From Solibacillus sp. FSL R5-0449 (GTDB taxonomy: Bacteria; Bacillota; Bacilli; Bacillales_A; Planococcaceae): 64,000 bases of DNA. The stretch is taken from contig NZ_CP150239.1 in assembly GCF_037975215.1 (NCBI RefSeq), positions 3,324,001-3,388,000 of the forward strand, given 5' to 3'. The position numbers and the translations under genes were made by a program. The notes beneath the pieces are model-generated. The model was not told the origin of the DNA and ran no database searches. It saw only the letters and a program-made list of their open reading frames with translations. Shown piece after piece: positions 52,808-62,152 of this stretch (position 1 is the stretch's first letter; each line of letters begins with the position of its first letter).

Positions 52808-52833
52808 GTGTATTAAGTAACTAATTAATACAC
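52808..52833 (-). terminator. Weak hairpin after the cargo gene
   Basis: GTGTATTA (52808-52815) pairs with TAATACAC (52826-52833), six bases past the cargo stop codon. No U run follows, so terminator strength is doubtful. Confidence 0.35.
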
Positions 52834-52839
52834 TTACTT

Positions 52840-55800
52840 TTAATGAGAGTCATATACCCTTACTACCTGATAGACTTCTCCTTTAAGTTTTTTATATAAT
52901 TTATCAAATATATCCGGTCTCATTACCAATTCACAACCTGATAATCTAAATGTTTCTTCACTTAGATCTGTTCCAATTAAGTCATAATCCCAACTTCTAT
53001 AAGCTACCGCAACTTCATTATTATGATCTAGCAAATCTAATTTACTTGGAAAATCTGCCGCCGTTAAATTTAATTCTTTTATTATTGAATCATCTAATTT
53101 CAATAAGTGGTATTCTCCAAAATCATTATAAATCTTTTTGTATCTAACTAAATGAAGTAACGATTGTCCTGAAGAATTGATATCAGATGACTCATCAATA
53201 TACCACCAATCTAAATCTTCTTCTTTCTTAAATGGGGATTTAATATAACTAATTTCAGCAAAATCAGTACTTACAAGACCACTATAAAACTTATTTTGAC
53301 TTATCATGTTTGCAGAGTAGCCTTCTTCTAAAATCACTTCATTTTGAATACTAGCAATCTTAATCCAGCCTTCAAATCCATCTAGATTTGACTTTTGAGG
53401 AGAATATTTTTCTAATACTTTATTCGTATTTTCTGGATAGCGAACTTTGCTATAATTCATTGAAATTGGAATCTTTAAATCACTAATCATATACGTCAAT
53501 ACTAATGGGTGTACATTACCAAAATTCGATACTTCTCTATTTAAAACTTGTTTATAAATTTCGTTTTCTATCCCCCAATAATGTACTTTGGGTAATATAC
53601 GCTCTCTTGTACTTCTAAAAGCATTATACATACTTCGCATCTCTTCTAAATAAGCTTCATTACTATCAAATATACTCTTAAAAGTATTACAAGTTTTCTC
53701 CACTAAGTTTGGTAAATATTTTTCTATATTTATAGCTGCTTGATTTCTGTCTAAAGACAAGATGCTCTTATCATAATAAGTTTCAACCAATAACTCATTA
53801 GCTAATTTATTATCTTCATTTTCAGGATTAATTCCGAGAGCAAAATGAGCTAACTGTTTTATACTGAAATAATCCGATGTTAATAAAAATTGGATCCATT
53901 CACTACTCAAAATTTTCTCAGGAATTTCCTTCTCTAACAAGAGACATAAAATTACCTCAAATGTTGATTCATATATATCTGTTTTCACAAACTCGTTTAA
54001 AGCATTTAAAAATTCATCTTCATAGTTAAAGTAATTATATTGCATTCCCCATAAGGCCCATGTTCTTCTTTTTAATTCTGGATGTGTGAATCTGGATAAT
54101 ACTAGTTCAATAATACTTTCTAAACTATTCGTTCTGACCCCTATATCTTCACAATCTATAAACGGTCCAGAGAATTTTCGCTCAGTTTTTAAACGTAATG
54201 CAATTACCTCAAACGCTTCAGCCCAAAGTTCTTTAGCTAAATCAATATTTAATTTCACAAATAAATTTATAAGATTGGACGTTACCCCAAAAGAAGGTAT
54301 CTCACTATATGTATTGAGTACAAGTTCATTTTGAAGAATACTCTCAACATATTCAGGATATTCACTATAGTAACTTTCTATTTTTGGAATTATTTCTTTC
54401 CCACCAAAATAACTCCATCCGTTTTCATATACTCTTGTAAATTGTAGAATTGATAAATATACTGCAGGCTCAGTTATGTTATGCCTTTCTAAACCTTCTA
54501 TTAAATTATTAAATATATAACATAACTCTTTATTATAGAGTCTAAGTTTTTTGGCTAATAGCTCGATAACTTTATTAATCTCTTCGTGTTTTCCATGATT
54601 TGAATAATCAACCATTTTATAACCTAATGAATTAATAAATTTTTCGGTACATAGTTCATCATAATTTAATCTTTTAATATATAAAATTAATTCCATGAAA
54701 GAGGCCTCGGAAAGGTAGTACTCTACCATCTCATTAGTTCCCTTTTTAATTAAATCCTCTTCACCTTTAACCTCTCTTGTATCGACAAAGGACCCTTTAC
54801 CCTCAAATTCATTCAATAAGTTTAAAGTTTTATCTTCAAAGTTATTTTCATAAATTCTAGCTTTTACAAGACTATAAAGACTATTAGCTTTTTCTATATT
54901 TGTCTCTTTAATTAACTTAATAGCTTCAATCAAATTTTTCACTAATTCGTGACTTAAAGGAACACTAGTTGAAAAAACTGAAATGATATAAGCATCTGCA
55001 GGGATTACACCATAACTCTTAATCATTACTTCTTCTAGTGCTTCTTCTAGTTTCCAATTAATTTTTCCCCAGTTAGATTTTAAAGATTGAGACAATATTC
55101 TAGTGGCCAGATTAAAATCCAAACGTAATAAATATTTAAACCAATCATTGTGAACATACCTTACTTCTTTTTGATCCGTATGATTTAAAATATTATTTAA
55201 TAATGGTAACAACTTAAATAACCCGTGTTTTATCCATTCATCATCAATTCCAATAAAATATTCCGTACTATAAAGCAACTCATAAATAGTAATATCTTTA
55301 TGGAAGCCATAAGAAGATAAGTATCTACAAACCCTGTTCCAACTAGAAAATGCAGCTTCTTTGTTCCCCACTTCATTCATAATAATTGAATAATACATTT
55401 CGTGTTCTGCTTGAATTTCAAAATATTCGCCACTTCTACTTGCTTTATGAGTAAGTCTCTCTATAGCATCAACAATTGCTGGCTTTGCAACATCTACATT
55501 AGTCAATGAATAAAGTAATTCAATCAATTTGGAGGAAATTAGTGGACCACCAGCACTCCCCATTAAATATGTAGTCGTTTTCTTAGAAATACTCTCTAAA
55601 ATAAGTAATAATTCTTCCCATCTACTTACACTACATACATATTTAACACTTTTACTAAATGAATCATAAATATAAGGCTCTATACTATACAAATCACAAG
55701 CACGGGGTTTTCCTTCAAATGGACCGATAATATTTAATAGCGATTTAAAGGATTTTAAAACTTCATTTTCTCTTTCTAAGTCGGATTTAAAATCATAAAA

Positions 55801-58689
55801 TTCAATTTGTGCCATTTTTATATTAAAAACAAGCCACTTTCTATACCAACCACGACCTGAAACCCTATCTAACTCTGAATCTATTATTTCATTATTTTTT
55901 TGGGCTGCATGTATCCTAATAGCTAATATCCACTTATATATATTTTCGGCTCTTGAAATATGACCATTCAAAAATAAATCTATTTCTGATGGGTTTTCTA
56001 CCTTTACACCTTCTAGAATAGAGATGTCTCCAAACTGTAAGAATAAATCTGTTAGTTTTTCTCTATTCCATTCGGAAGGTAAACTTAGAAGCATTTCTTT
56101 TGCCTTAACTCTATCTACTGAAATAAAATATTTTACCAACTCAAATCTAAGTGTATTTTTTAATTCCTCATTCAATTCCATATTAACTAATTCACTAATA
56201 AAATCCGCTAAGTCTAAATCTAATAATATACCTATAATTCCCTTAACATACGAACCATTAAATTCTTCATTCAAATTTTTAAACCAATCAATTAATATTG
56301 GTCTTTTTTCATTCCAAGATTCTAGCTTTAAAACCCCTCTAAAATATGCTAAAGCTGCCTCTAGATTCTCTTGCTTATCAAGCTCCCTATAAGCTTCACA
56401 GTATTCTGCCCATGGAGCTACTTCTCCTTGCTTATCAATTAAATCGCATAGGATAAGTCCGGAATTAATATCTAAAGTAATACGACCATCAAGTATCAAT
56501 CTCTGCGCTAATAAATCAAATCCATAAAGCAATCCAAATGTTTTTGCATATAAACGAATGTCCATTAATTTTTCTTCATATGCTACGTATAAAGATTTTT
56601 TTAATTCATTTATCCTAATCTGCAATCCAAAATCATTCAATTCTTTTGCAGCGTTAGATGCTAGTATTAAATTTCTTTCTATAGCTTTTCTAGGATGACA
56701 ATAAGATATACTATTAATTATAAATTCGTTATTTACTATACTTTTAATTTCATCTAGTAATTCGCCTTTTCTAAGCATACTTAATAAAAACTCATAGGCT
56801 TTAGAATCTAAAAAGAAATCTTTAGTTCTTAACCAATCTATAATGGGTTGAACTAAACTTTTAATTGATCCACCATCATGCTCTAATCTTTCTATAATAA
56901 ACCTTCTAAAACTTTCATGATAAATTCGAATTCCACCTTGTGCAGATACATTAACGAGTATAGGAGATAATAATTCTAATGCTGGAGATACCAATCTACC
57001 ATATGGTCCTAAAATCTCTTTTATTTCTAATTCAGTTAAACCAAAATCTACTGAAGATAAAATTTCTCCAACCAAATTAGCCCCAGAGTCTGTTGTTGAT
57101 TGAAGTAAATATTCGTAATAATTCCTAATATCCCCATCTATTAAAGGTATATTACTTATAAATTCTTCCATATTAATTACTTTTTTATCAACATCTATTA
57201 ATAAACGCTTTATCAAAAAAGTAACGTATAATGGATTTCCTTCAGTTTTTTTCTTAATCTCTTCATAAAAATCAATATCGGAACCTACTAACGATGTAAC
57301 CTTATCGTGTAATTGATAATTATTAAATAATTGTTTTATCTCTTCATTTCCCCAATTAGACATTTCATAATAACGAGTATTATCTAACCTCGATAAAGGT
57401 TCTAGATGCTTACCAGGTTGTGTTCCTAGTATAATATGAACGTTATCAGGGATCTTTAACATCATTAATTTATCAACTATATCTATTTCATCTCTTGATA
57501 AATCTGTTGTAGTATTGAATACTCTAGAAATATGATCTAATCCATCTACGATAATATAGACTTTTTCATTATCGACTGATGCTTGTTCTAAAATATTATT
57601 TAATTCGTCCTCATCAGCACTAAATAATGTTTTCTTTGAATATCTCTTTCCATCTTCTGAATTCATCAAATCTGCTATTAGATTTCCGAACATGACATTA
57701 GTTGTAATACGTCTTTGTACATCTTGATCCCCCGGTTCTAAATAGCAATAATGTCTAGCAACTAAGTAATCCGTTTTTAGATTTTCGTACAACATCGATA
57801 ATAACCATGATTTCCCTGAACCTGGTGTTCCAATTAAAACTGTAAATGCTTTATCTATAGATAACTTAAAGTCATCGAGAATGCTTTCTCTGTTTACGTA
57901 TCTTTTTAAATCTACAATATTTTTCTGAGATACTTTTCCAAAATCCGTTCTTATACCTAACTGGCTAACAATTTCTTTGGGAGTAATAGTTCTACTTTCT
58001 GCTCTACAAATATTGGCTAACCTAATAAGCGTTGCTGCCACATCTATTGCGTTTCTATCTTCATTGGGGTACTTACCAATCCCAATATTATCTTCTAATA
58101 TATTAATAAGATATCTTTCTAATATACCCGGAGATGTTAAATCCAAAGATGCCTTTGGCCAATTCAATTCAATAATAAGAAAATCAAATAGCTCTTGAAT
58201 ATCTCGTCTGTCTATATTTAACTTCGCTATTTCATCCCAAATAGGCTCACTGCCCTCTGGCCACAACTTATCTATTTGTAGTTTGTAGCAGTTAGTAGTC
58301 AATACTTCTAAACTTGGTTCACATTCAATTTTCTTTAGAACTGATAATATTTCATCTTCTACTGGATCATCCCATGCTAAACATAACCTGTATTCTTTCT
58401 CACCGTCTTTTTTAAATTCTAAATGACTCTTAATAATTTCTACTATACTGATTGTGCCTTTTTCATCTTTTATATCTTTAAGTTCTAATATTCGATTTTG
58501 ACTATACTTAAATTGTCTTCTAATCGTTTTCCCCCTTATAAAAATCGTTAAATCATCAAGAGAATCCCCTTTAAATAATTTTTTGTCTACCATAATACTT
58601 TCATAGTTATGCGTTATTGATTGTGCAAAATAACAAGCTGTTACCAAATCTTGATAAATATATCCTCTATGAGCTGCATTTAAAGCCAT
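52840..58689 (-). CDS. Giant Avs-like STAND NTPase with N-terminal Cap4/DUF4297-like nuclease domain
   Basis: About 1949 residues from the ATG at 58689; a GTG four codons earlier has no better site. Residues 1 to about 150 look like a Cap4/DUF4297 dsDNA endonuclease: GYIYQ (9-13), then acidic Asp45-Asp46 and Gln59-Phe-Lys61 as a PD-(D/E)xK-type core. A STAND NTPase follows: Walker A GTPGSGKS (about 287-294), Walker B VYIIVDGLDH (about 377-386), and the KTEGNPLY motif before a winged-helix region. From about 600 to the end is a long helical-repeat region, presumably the sensor, with a small beta-rich C-terminal part. Avs proteins bind phage proteins and then cut DNA; that role here is inferred. 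It starts 25 bases after the tnsE-like stop and is the only cargo. Confidence 0.8.
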   Translation of the reverse strand: MALNAAHRGYIYQDLVTACYFAQSITHNYESIMVDKKLFKGDSLDDLTIFIRGKTIRRQFKYSQNRILELKDIKDEKGTISIVEIIKSHLEFKKDGEKEYRLCLAWDDPVEDEILSVLKKIECEPSLEVLTTNCYKLQIDKLWPEGSEPIWDEIAKLNIDRRDIQELFDFLIIELNWPKASLDLTSPGILERYLINILEDNIGIGKYPNEDRNAIDVAATLIRLANICRAESRTITPKEIVSQLGIRTDFGKVSQKNIVDLKRYVNRESILDDFKLSIDKAFTVLIGTPGSGKSWLLSMLYENLKTDYLVARHYCYLEPGDQDVQRRITTNVMFGNLIADLMNSEDGKRYSKKTLFSADEDELNNILEQASVDNEKVYIIVDGLDHISRVFNTTTDLSRDEIDIVDKLMMLKIPDNVHIILGTQPGKHLEPLSRLDNTRYYEMSNWGNEEIKQLFNNYQLHDKVTSLVGSDIDFYEEIKKKTEGNPLYVTFLIKRLLIDVDKKVINMEEFISNIPLIDGDIRNYYEYLLQSTTDSGANLVGEILSSVDFGLTELEIKEILGPYGRLVSPALELLSPILVNVSAQGGIRIYHESFRRFIIERLEHDGGSIKSLVQPIIDWLRTKDFFLDSKAYEFLLSMLRKGELLDEIKSIVNNEFIINSISYCHPRKAIERNLILASNAAKELNDFGLQIRINELKKSLYVAYEEKLMDIRLYAKTFGLLYGFDLLAQRLILDGRITLDINSGLILCDLIDKQGEVAPWAEYCEAYRELDKQENLEAALAYFRGVLKLESWNEKRPILIDWFKNLNEEFNGSYVKGIIGILLDLDLADFISELVNMELNEELKNTLRFELVKYFISVDRVKAKEMLLSLPSEWNREKLTDLFLQFGDISILEGVKVENPSEIDLFLNGHISRAENIYKWILAIRIHAAQKNNEIIDSELDRVSGRGWYRKWLVFNIKMAQIEFYDFKSDLERENEVLKSFKSLLNIIGPFEGKPRACDLYSIEPYIYDSFSKSVKYVCSVSRWEELLLILESISKKTTTYLMGSAGGPLISSKLIELLYSLTNVDVAKPAIVDAIERLTHKASRSGEYFEIQAEHEMYYSIIMNEVGNKEAAFSSWNRVCRYLSSYGFHKDITIYELLYSTEYFIGIDDEWIKHGLFKLLPLLNNILNHTDQKEVRYVHNDWFKYLLRLDFNLATRILSQSLKSNWGKINWKLEEALEEVMIKSYGVIPADAYIISVFSTSVPLSHELVKNLIEAIKLIKETNIEKANSLYSLVKARIYENNFEDKTLNLLNEFEGKGSFVDTREVKGEEDLIKKGTNEMVEYYLSEASFMELILYIKRLNYDELCTEKFINSLGYKMVDYSNHGKHEEINKVIELLAKKLRLYNKELCYIFNNLIEGLERHNITEPAVYLSILQFTRVYENGWSYFGGKEIIPKIESYYSEYPEYVESILQNELVLNTYSEIPSFGVTSNLINLFVKLNIDLAKELWAEAFEVIALRLKTERKFSGPFIDCEDIGVRTNSLESIIELVLSRFTHPELKRRTWALWGMQYNYFNYEDEFLNALNEFVKTDIYESTFEVILCLLLEKEIPEKILSSEWIQFLLTSDYFSIKQLAHFALGINPENEDNKLANELLVETYYDKSILSLDRNQAAINIEKYLPNLVEKTCNTFKSIFDSNEAYLEEMRSMYNAFRSTRERILPKVHYWGIENEIYKQVLNREVSNFGNVHPLVLTYMISDLKIPISMNYSKVRYPENTNKVLEKYSPQKSNLDGFEGWIKIASIQNEVILEEGYSANMISQNKFYSGLVSTDFAEISYIKSPFKKEEDLDWWYIDESSDINSSGQSLLHLVRYKKIYNDFGEYHLLKLDDSIIKELNLTAADFPSKLDLLDHNNEVAVAYRSWDYDLIGTDLSEETFRLSGCELVMRPDIFDKLYKKLKGEVYQVVRVYDSH

Positions 58690-58714
58690 ATAATTCACCA
58701 CTATTCAAAGTAAT

Positions 58715-60277
58715 TTATTGAAATGCCTTTTCTAAACGTATTTTCCACTCAAAATAATTTTGGTCGATATGTTTTAATCTTTTAAAATCATATTTGAAAA
58801 GTTCTTCTGTCTTCCAATTCCCGCTATTGAATACAAGACTTTTAATAATTGTTAATATGCTTAATTCAATATTAGATTTATCCATAGATGTAAGTATTAA
58901 TGTTGACAGGTTCCTTTTATCGGGAGTCGCTATTTCAAGTATGTAATATTCCTTATTACTCAGTTTGCACTTTACATGTACTAAACAACAAATTCTTCTT
59001 GTTCCATCCGGTAATAACGAAAATTTCCTTCCTAACGGTAAATTAATAAAATTCAAAGCAACTTGATATTTATGAGTATATGTAGACAACAATTGAATCA
59101 TCTTTATAAACTTCTCTAGACCTTGCCCTCTAGTATTTCTAGTTACTTCCACCGAATTAAATTCAATCGGTTGAATCGTCCCTCCTAAGACTGAATCATC
59201 CAAACCTACTATTTGGTGTTGCTCCTTTTGAATACCACCACCTTGACCTTTATTTGAAATATAAATATCACCTTGATTTACATGTTGAGTATCGCCAAAT
59301 ACCTTATGTATAGTCGCAGGATTACCAAAATCAAATTGTGTACCTAATATATTTTCTACTGGCTGATTAGTATCTTGCCTTGAACGTTCATTTGAATCAT
59401 CATTTAAAATACTTTCAAATCCATCTTTTGATTGTGAATTTCGATATTTTCGATCAGCTGGTGCATAAATTCTTTTCTTAAATGCCTTATGTATAATTTC
59501 TATATCATTAAAGTACGTTCCTTCTAAATCAGAACCTAACCACTGTAAAATCAAAAACTTGTTACCATTTTGTAATCCTCGGAAACGAATTTGAGTGTTA
59601 CTGCTACTAGGGAGCTGCACTTCTAATCTCATATACCTTCCATTTTTTTCCTTAGTTTTGATTAATGTATAAATAGATTCAAAGGAAGTTTTAATCTCGG
59701 GACTAAAGTATAACCAGACAAAATACCGTAAAAAATTGTCATCTTTTACAACCGCATTAGGAATCTCATATGCAAGTTCTAAATAAGCTTTGTAATTATT
59801 TATATATGATTTTTTAACCAAAAGCTCTAATCCATTAGGTTGTATCATTGAGTTTGTAATAGTTTTATTAATTGCAAATACCGCGCGAATAAATTCAAAT
59901 TGTGGAAGGAAATATGTATTACCTTCCACCGTATATTCAAAAACATTTTGAAACATCAACTCAGGCATCTTATGCAAGTAATAACCAAACGCCTTACAAG
60001 CATCTAAAGAGCTTACAACTTTATATAGATTCAACTGAGGTATGTTTACGTCATAAACAATACCCGTAGTATTAGTATCCATAAGCTGACCATCTTTATA
60101 AAATGCACCTACCCGTAACAAAGGTAATGCAGCAATTGGAAAATCTAGCATTTTAATTTGATTATCTACTTCAAAAGCAGCCCTAATTCTCCACTGTTTA
60201 TCTTTAATTTCAACATTACCAACCCATTTCAAAACTACTTCTTTATCCTTACCAAAAGTCCATGGTCTTAATTTCAT
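58715..60277 (-). CDS. tnsE: TnsE-like transposition targeting protein
   Basis: 520 residues, close to Tn7 TnsE (538). The conserved C-terminal third is the recognisable part: FKSL-like FIKMIQLLSTYTHKYQVAL, then LPLGRKFSLLPDGTRRICC, YYILEIATPDKRNLSTLI and FNSGNWKTEELFKYDF. This is the TnsE DNA-binding domain layout. TnsE directs insertions to replicating DNA and mobile plasmids through the sliding clamp. A central Gly/Gln-rich loop (about 335-360) is a linker. The gene overlaps tnsD by 29 bases. Assignment rests on position, size and the C-terminal pattern; the N-terminal half is divergent. Confidence 0.75.
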   Translation of the reverse strand: MKLRPWTFGKDKEVVLKWVGNVEIKDKQWRIRAAFEVDNQIKMLDFPIAALPLLRVGAFYKDGQLMDTNTTGIVYDVNIPQLNLYKVVSSLDACKAFGYYLHKMPELMFQNVFEYTVEGNTYFLPQFEFIRAVFAINKTITNSMIQPNGLELLVKKSYINNYKAYLELAYEIPNAVVKDDNFLRYFVWLYFSPEIKTSFESIYTLIKTKEKNGRYMRLEVQLPSSSNTQIRFRGLQNGNKFLILQWLGSDLEGTYFNDIEIIHKAFKKRIYAPADRKYRNSQSKDGFESILNDDSNERSRQDTNQPVENILGTQFDFGNPATIHKVFGDTQHVNQGDIYISNKGQGGGIQKEQHQIVGLDDSVLGGTIQPIEFNSVEVTRNTRGQGLEKFIKMIQLLSTYTHKYQVALNFINLPLGRKFSLLPDGTRRICCLVHVKCKLSNKEYYILEIATPDKRNLSTLILTSMDKSNIELSILTIIKSLVFNSGNWKTEELFKYDFKRLKHIDQNYFEWKIRLEKAFQ

Positions 60278-62141
60278 TTTGCATTTCCCCTTGCTGATAA
60301 AGTTTTATTTCATTTTCTAAAGCTATTTCTACAACATTGCTTAGTTTATTCCTTAATCCTGCTATGCGTCTAACTTTCCAAGTTACTATATTGTTTTCAT
60401 CTTCCATGTAAAGCTTTCTACATGCCCATTTAATACGACGAATTTGAAATTGCTCGCGTGTTTCTATATGTTTATTGAGATAAACTTTTGTTTGCGGGAG
60501 CTTATCTAATAGCTTTTCAAGCAATGATAATTGCCCGATTTTCTTTGCTACTCTACTTTTATTGACGTATACAGGCTTTTCGATGGCGTACAATTTTTGA
60601 ATTGCTTTCTTCACCAAATGAAGAGTATCTAAATCTCGCTTCTCCCAATCAACTCGTTTATTAACTGCCACTTTCATGGTCGTTCTAGGAGGATTTTCTG
60701 TTAACCAACTACGGTTATTACGATAATGCCAAGCATATAAAGCTGAATTGATTTCTCTTAATTGCGTAACGGTATAATCAGAATATATTTCTATTAACTT
60801 GAGCCACTCTGCTTCTTTTTGAATACGTAAATCCATAAGAAGCTCTTTATTATTTAGAGATTTATCTTTTGAGTTAGATATATATTTTTTCACCGTTGCA
60901 TAATCACATTCTAAAACTTGCGCAATACTATACAGACTTAATCCTCTTGTTGCTAATTGGATTAATTTAGCCTGCCATACAGGACCAAAATTCTTTATTC
61001 TACCTACTTTCAGGGCATCTAACTTGTCCATATCTGGTCCGCGCCTTGAATAAACAAATCCACAGTCACAGCTAAACGTACCAACAGGCTTTCTAGTATC
61101 CGTACAAGTTGTTATAGTAACGTTTGATACAATACGTTGTTTATAATGATCCGCCGCTGGATTTAAACAATAATAGGGTGCCTGTCCAAACGGCTCATAT
61201 TTCTTACCTATAAACTTTTCTAAATCTTTAAAAGAAACGTTTAAAAACTGTAGTAACAATAGATGCTGCACTGGATGAAATGCCTTACGGTGTTTTCTAA
61301 CAATGCTTCTTAGCCATGACGTATCGGAATGTTCATCGAAATTGCAATCCATTAATGTTAAAAATTCTTCTCCATAGTAGTGTTTGAACTGCTGCGTAAA
61401 ATATTGCTGATGCACTTTTCCGAAATGATTAGCATAGTCATTTACTTGCATTAAATATTTATAGATTTGTGTGAAGTCTTGTATTTGTGTGTTTTCTACA
61501 TAGTGGATTAAATTAATACTTTCATTGGAAAGCTTTTTCAATTGTTGCTCAATCTTTGGTGAAAATACAGTAAGTAAATGTGGTGATGATAACGTTGCTT
61601 TTTCAGCTGAAACAAATTCATGTTTATGTGGGTTGCGAAATTCAATAGTTGAATCGTGAAGTAATTCTTGATGTAAGTGGCAATAAAACACTTTCGGCAA
61701 TTGCTGACTCATGTGCCAATAAGCTTCTCCGTATTGTTCTCTATCTTGCTGTACACAACTAGGACAAAACCGAAGATATTGCCAATTTTTGATTGTGGAA
61801 GCAGCGATGCCTAGAAACATATGAATAGCTCCAGGCTTTCCGCCGTTATTAATATGGTTTCTTGCACGACATTTCATTATATCTGATTGAAAAGCTGTGT
61901 AGTAATTATACAGTGTATGATTTCTCACCAATTCATTGATATTAGGTGGATTAAAATGTGCGATGTTTCTATAAAAACTCTCTAAATTATTAGGGAAATC
62001 TACTACGGCTACTGAACTCATATTTCCGAACAATTCTTTCATTGTTCGCTTTGAGCTTGTGTTGCCGGAGTGATCATGATAGCGTGCAAACCAGCTATAC
62101 AACAATTCGTCCGGATAAAGATTAGGAAAATAACTAAGCAT
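60249..62141 (-). CDS. tnsD: TnsD/TniQ-family target-site selector
   Basis: 630 residues. The N-terminal TniQ domain has the start FPNLYPDELLYSWFARYHDH and the zinc finger FCPSC (C126, C129) with YCHLH (C154, H157). A second Cys cluster, GTFSCDCGFVYSRRGPD, lies near 355, and several helix-turn-helix-like segments follow toward the C-terminus (LSLYSIAQVLECDYATVKKY). TnsD proteins recognise a specific chromosomal attachment sequence and recruit TnsC. This full-length form indicates site-specific insertion by protein. Eleven bases separate it from tnsC, and its end overlaps tnsE. Confidence 0.92.
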   Translation of the reverse strand: MLSYFPNLYPDELLYSWFARYHDHSGNTSSKRTMKELFGNMSSVAVVDFPNNLESFYRNIAHFNPPNINELVRNHTLYNYYTAFQSDIMKCRARNHINNGGKPGAIHMFLGIAASTIKNWQYLRFCPSCVQQDREQYGEAYWHMSQQLPKVFYCHLHQELLHDSTIEFRNPHKHEFVSAEKATLSSPHLLTVFSPKIEQQLKKLSNESINLIHYVENTQIQDFTQIYKYLMQVNDYANHFGKVHQQYFTQQFKHYYGEEFLTLMDCNFDEHSDTSWLRSIVRKHRKAFHPVQHLLLLQFLNVSFKDLEKFIGKKYEPFGQAPYYCLNPAADHYKQRIVSNVTITTCTDTRKPVGTFSCDCGFVYSRRGPDMDKLDALKVGRIKNFGPVWQAKLIQLATRGLSLYSIAQVLECDYATVKKYISNSKDKSLNNKELLMDLRIQKEAEWLKLIEIYSDYTVTQLREINSALYAWHYRNNRSWLTENPPRTTMKVAVNKRVDWEKRDLDTLHLVKKAIQKLYAIEKPVYVNKSRVAKKIGQLSLLEKLLDKLPQTKVYLNKHIETREQFQIRRIKWACRKLYMEDENNIVTWKVRRIAGLRNKLSNVVEIALENEIKLYQQGEMQNEIKTMDFW

Positions 62142-62152
62142 GGCTTTTCCTC

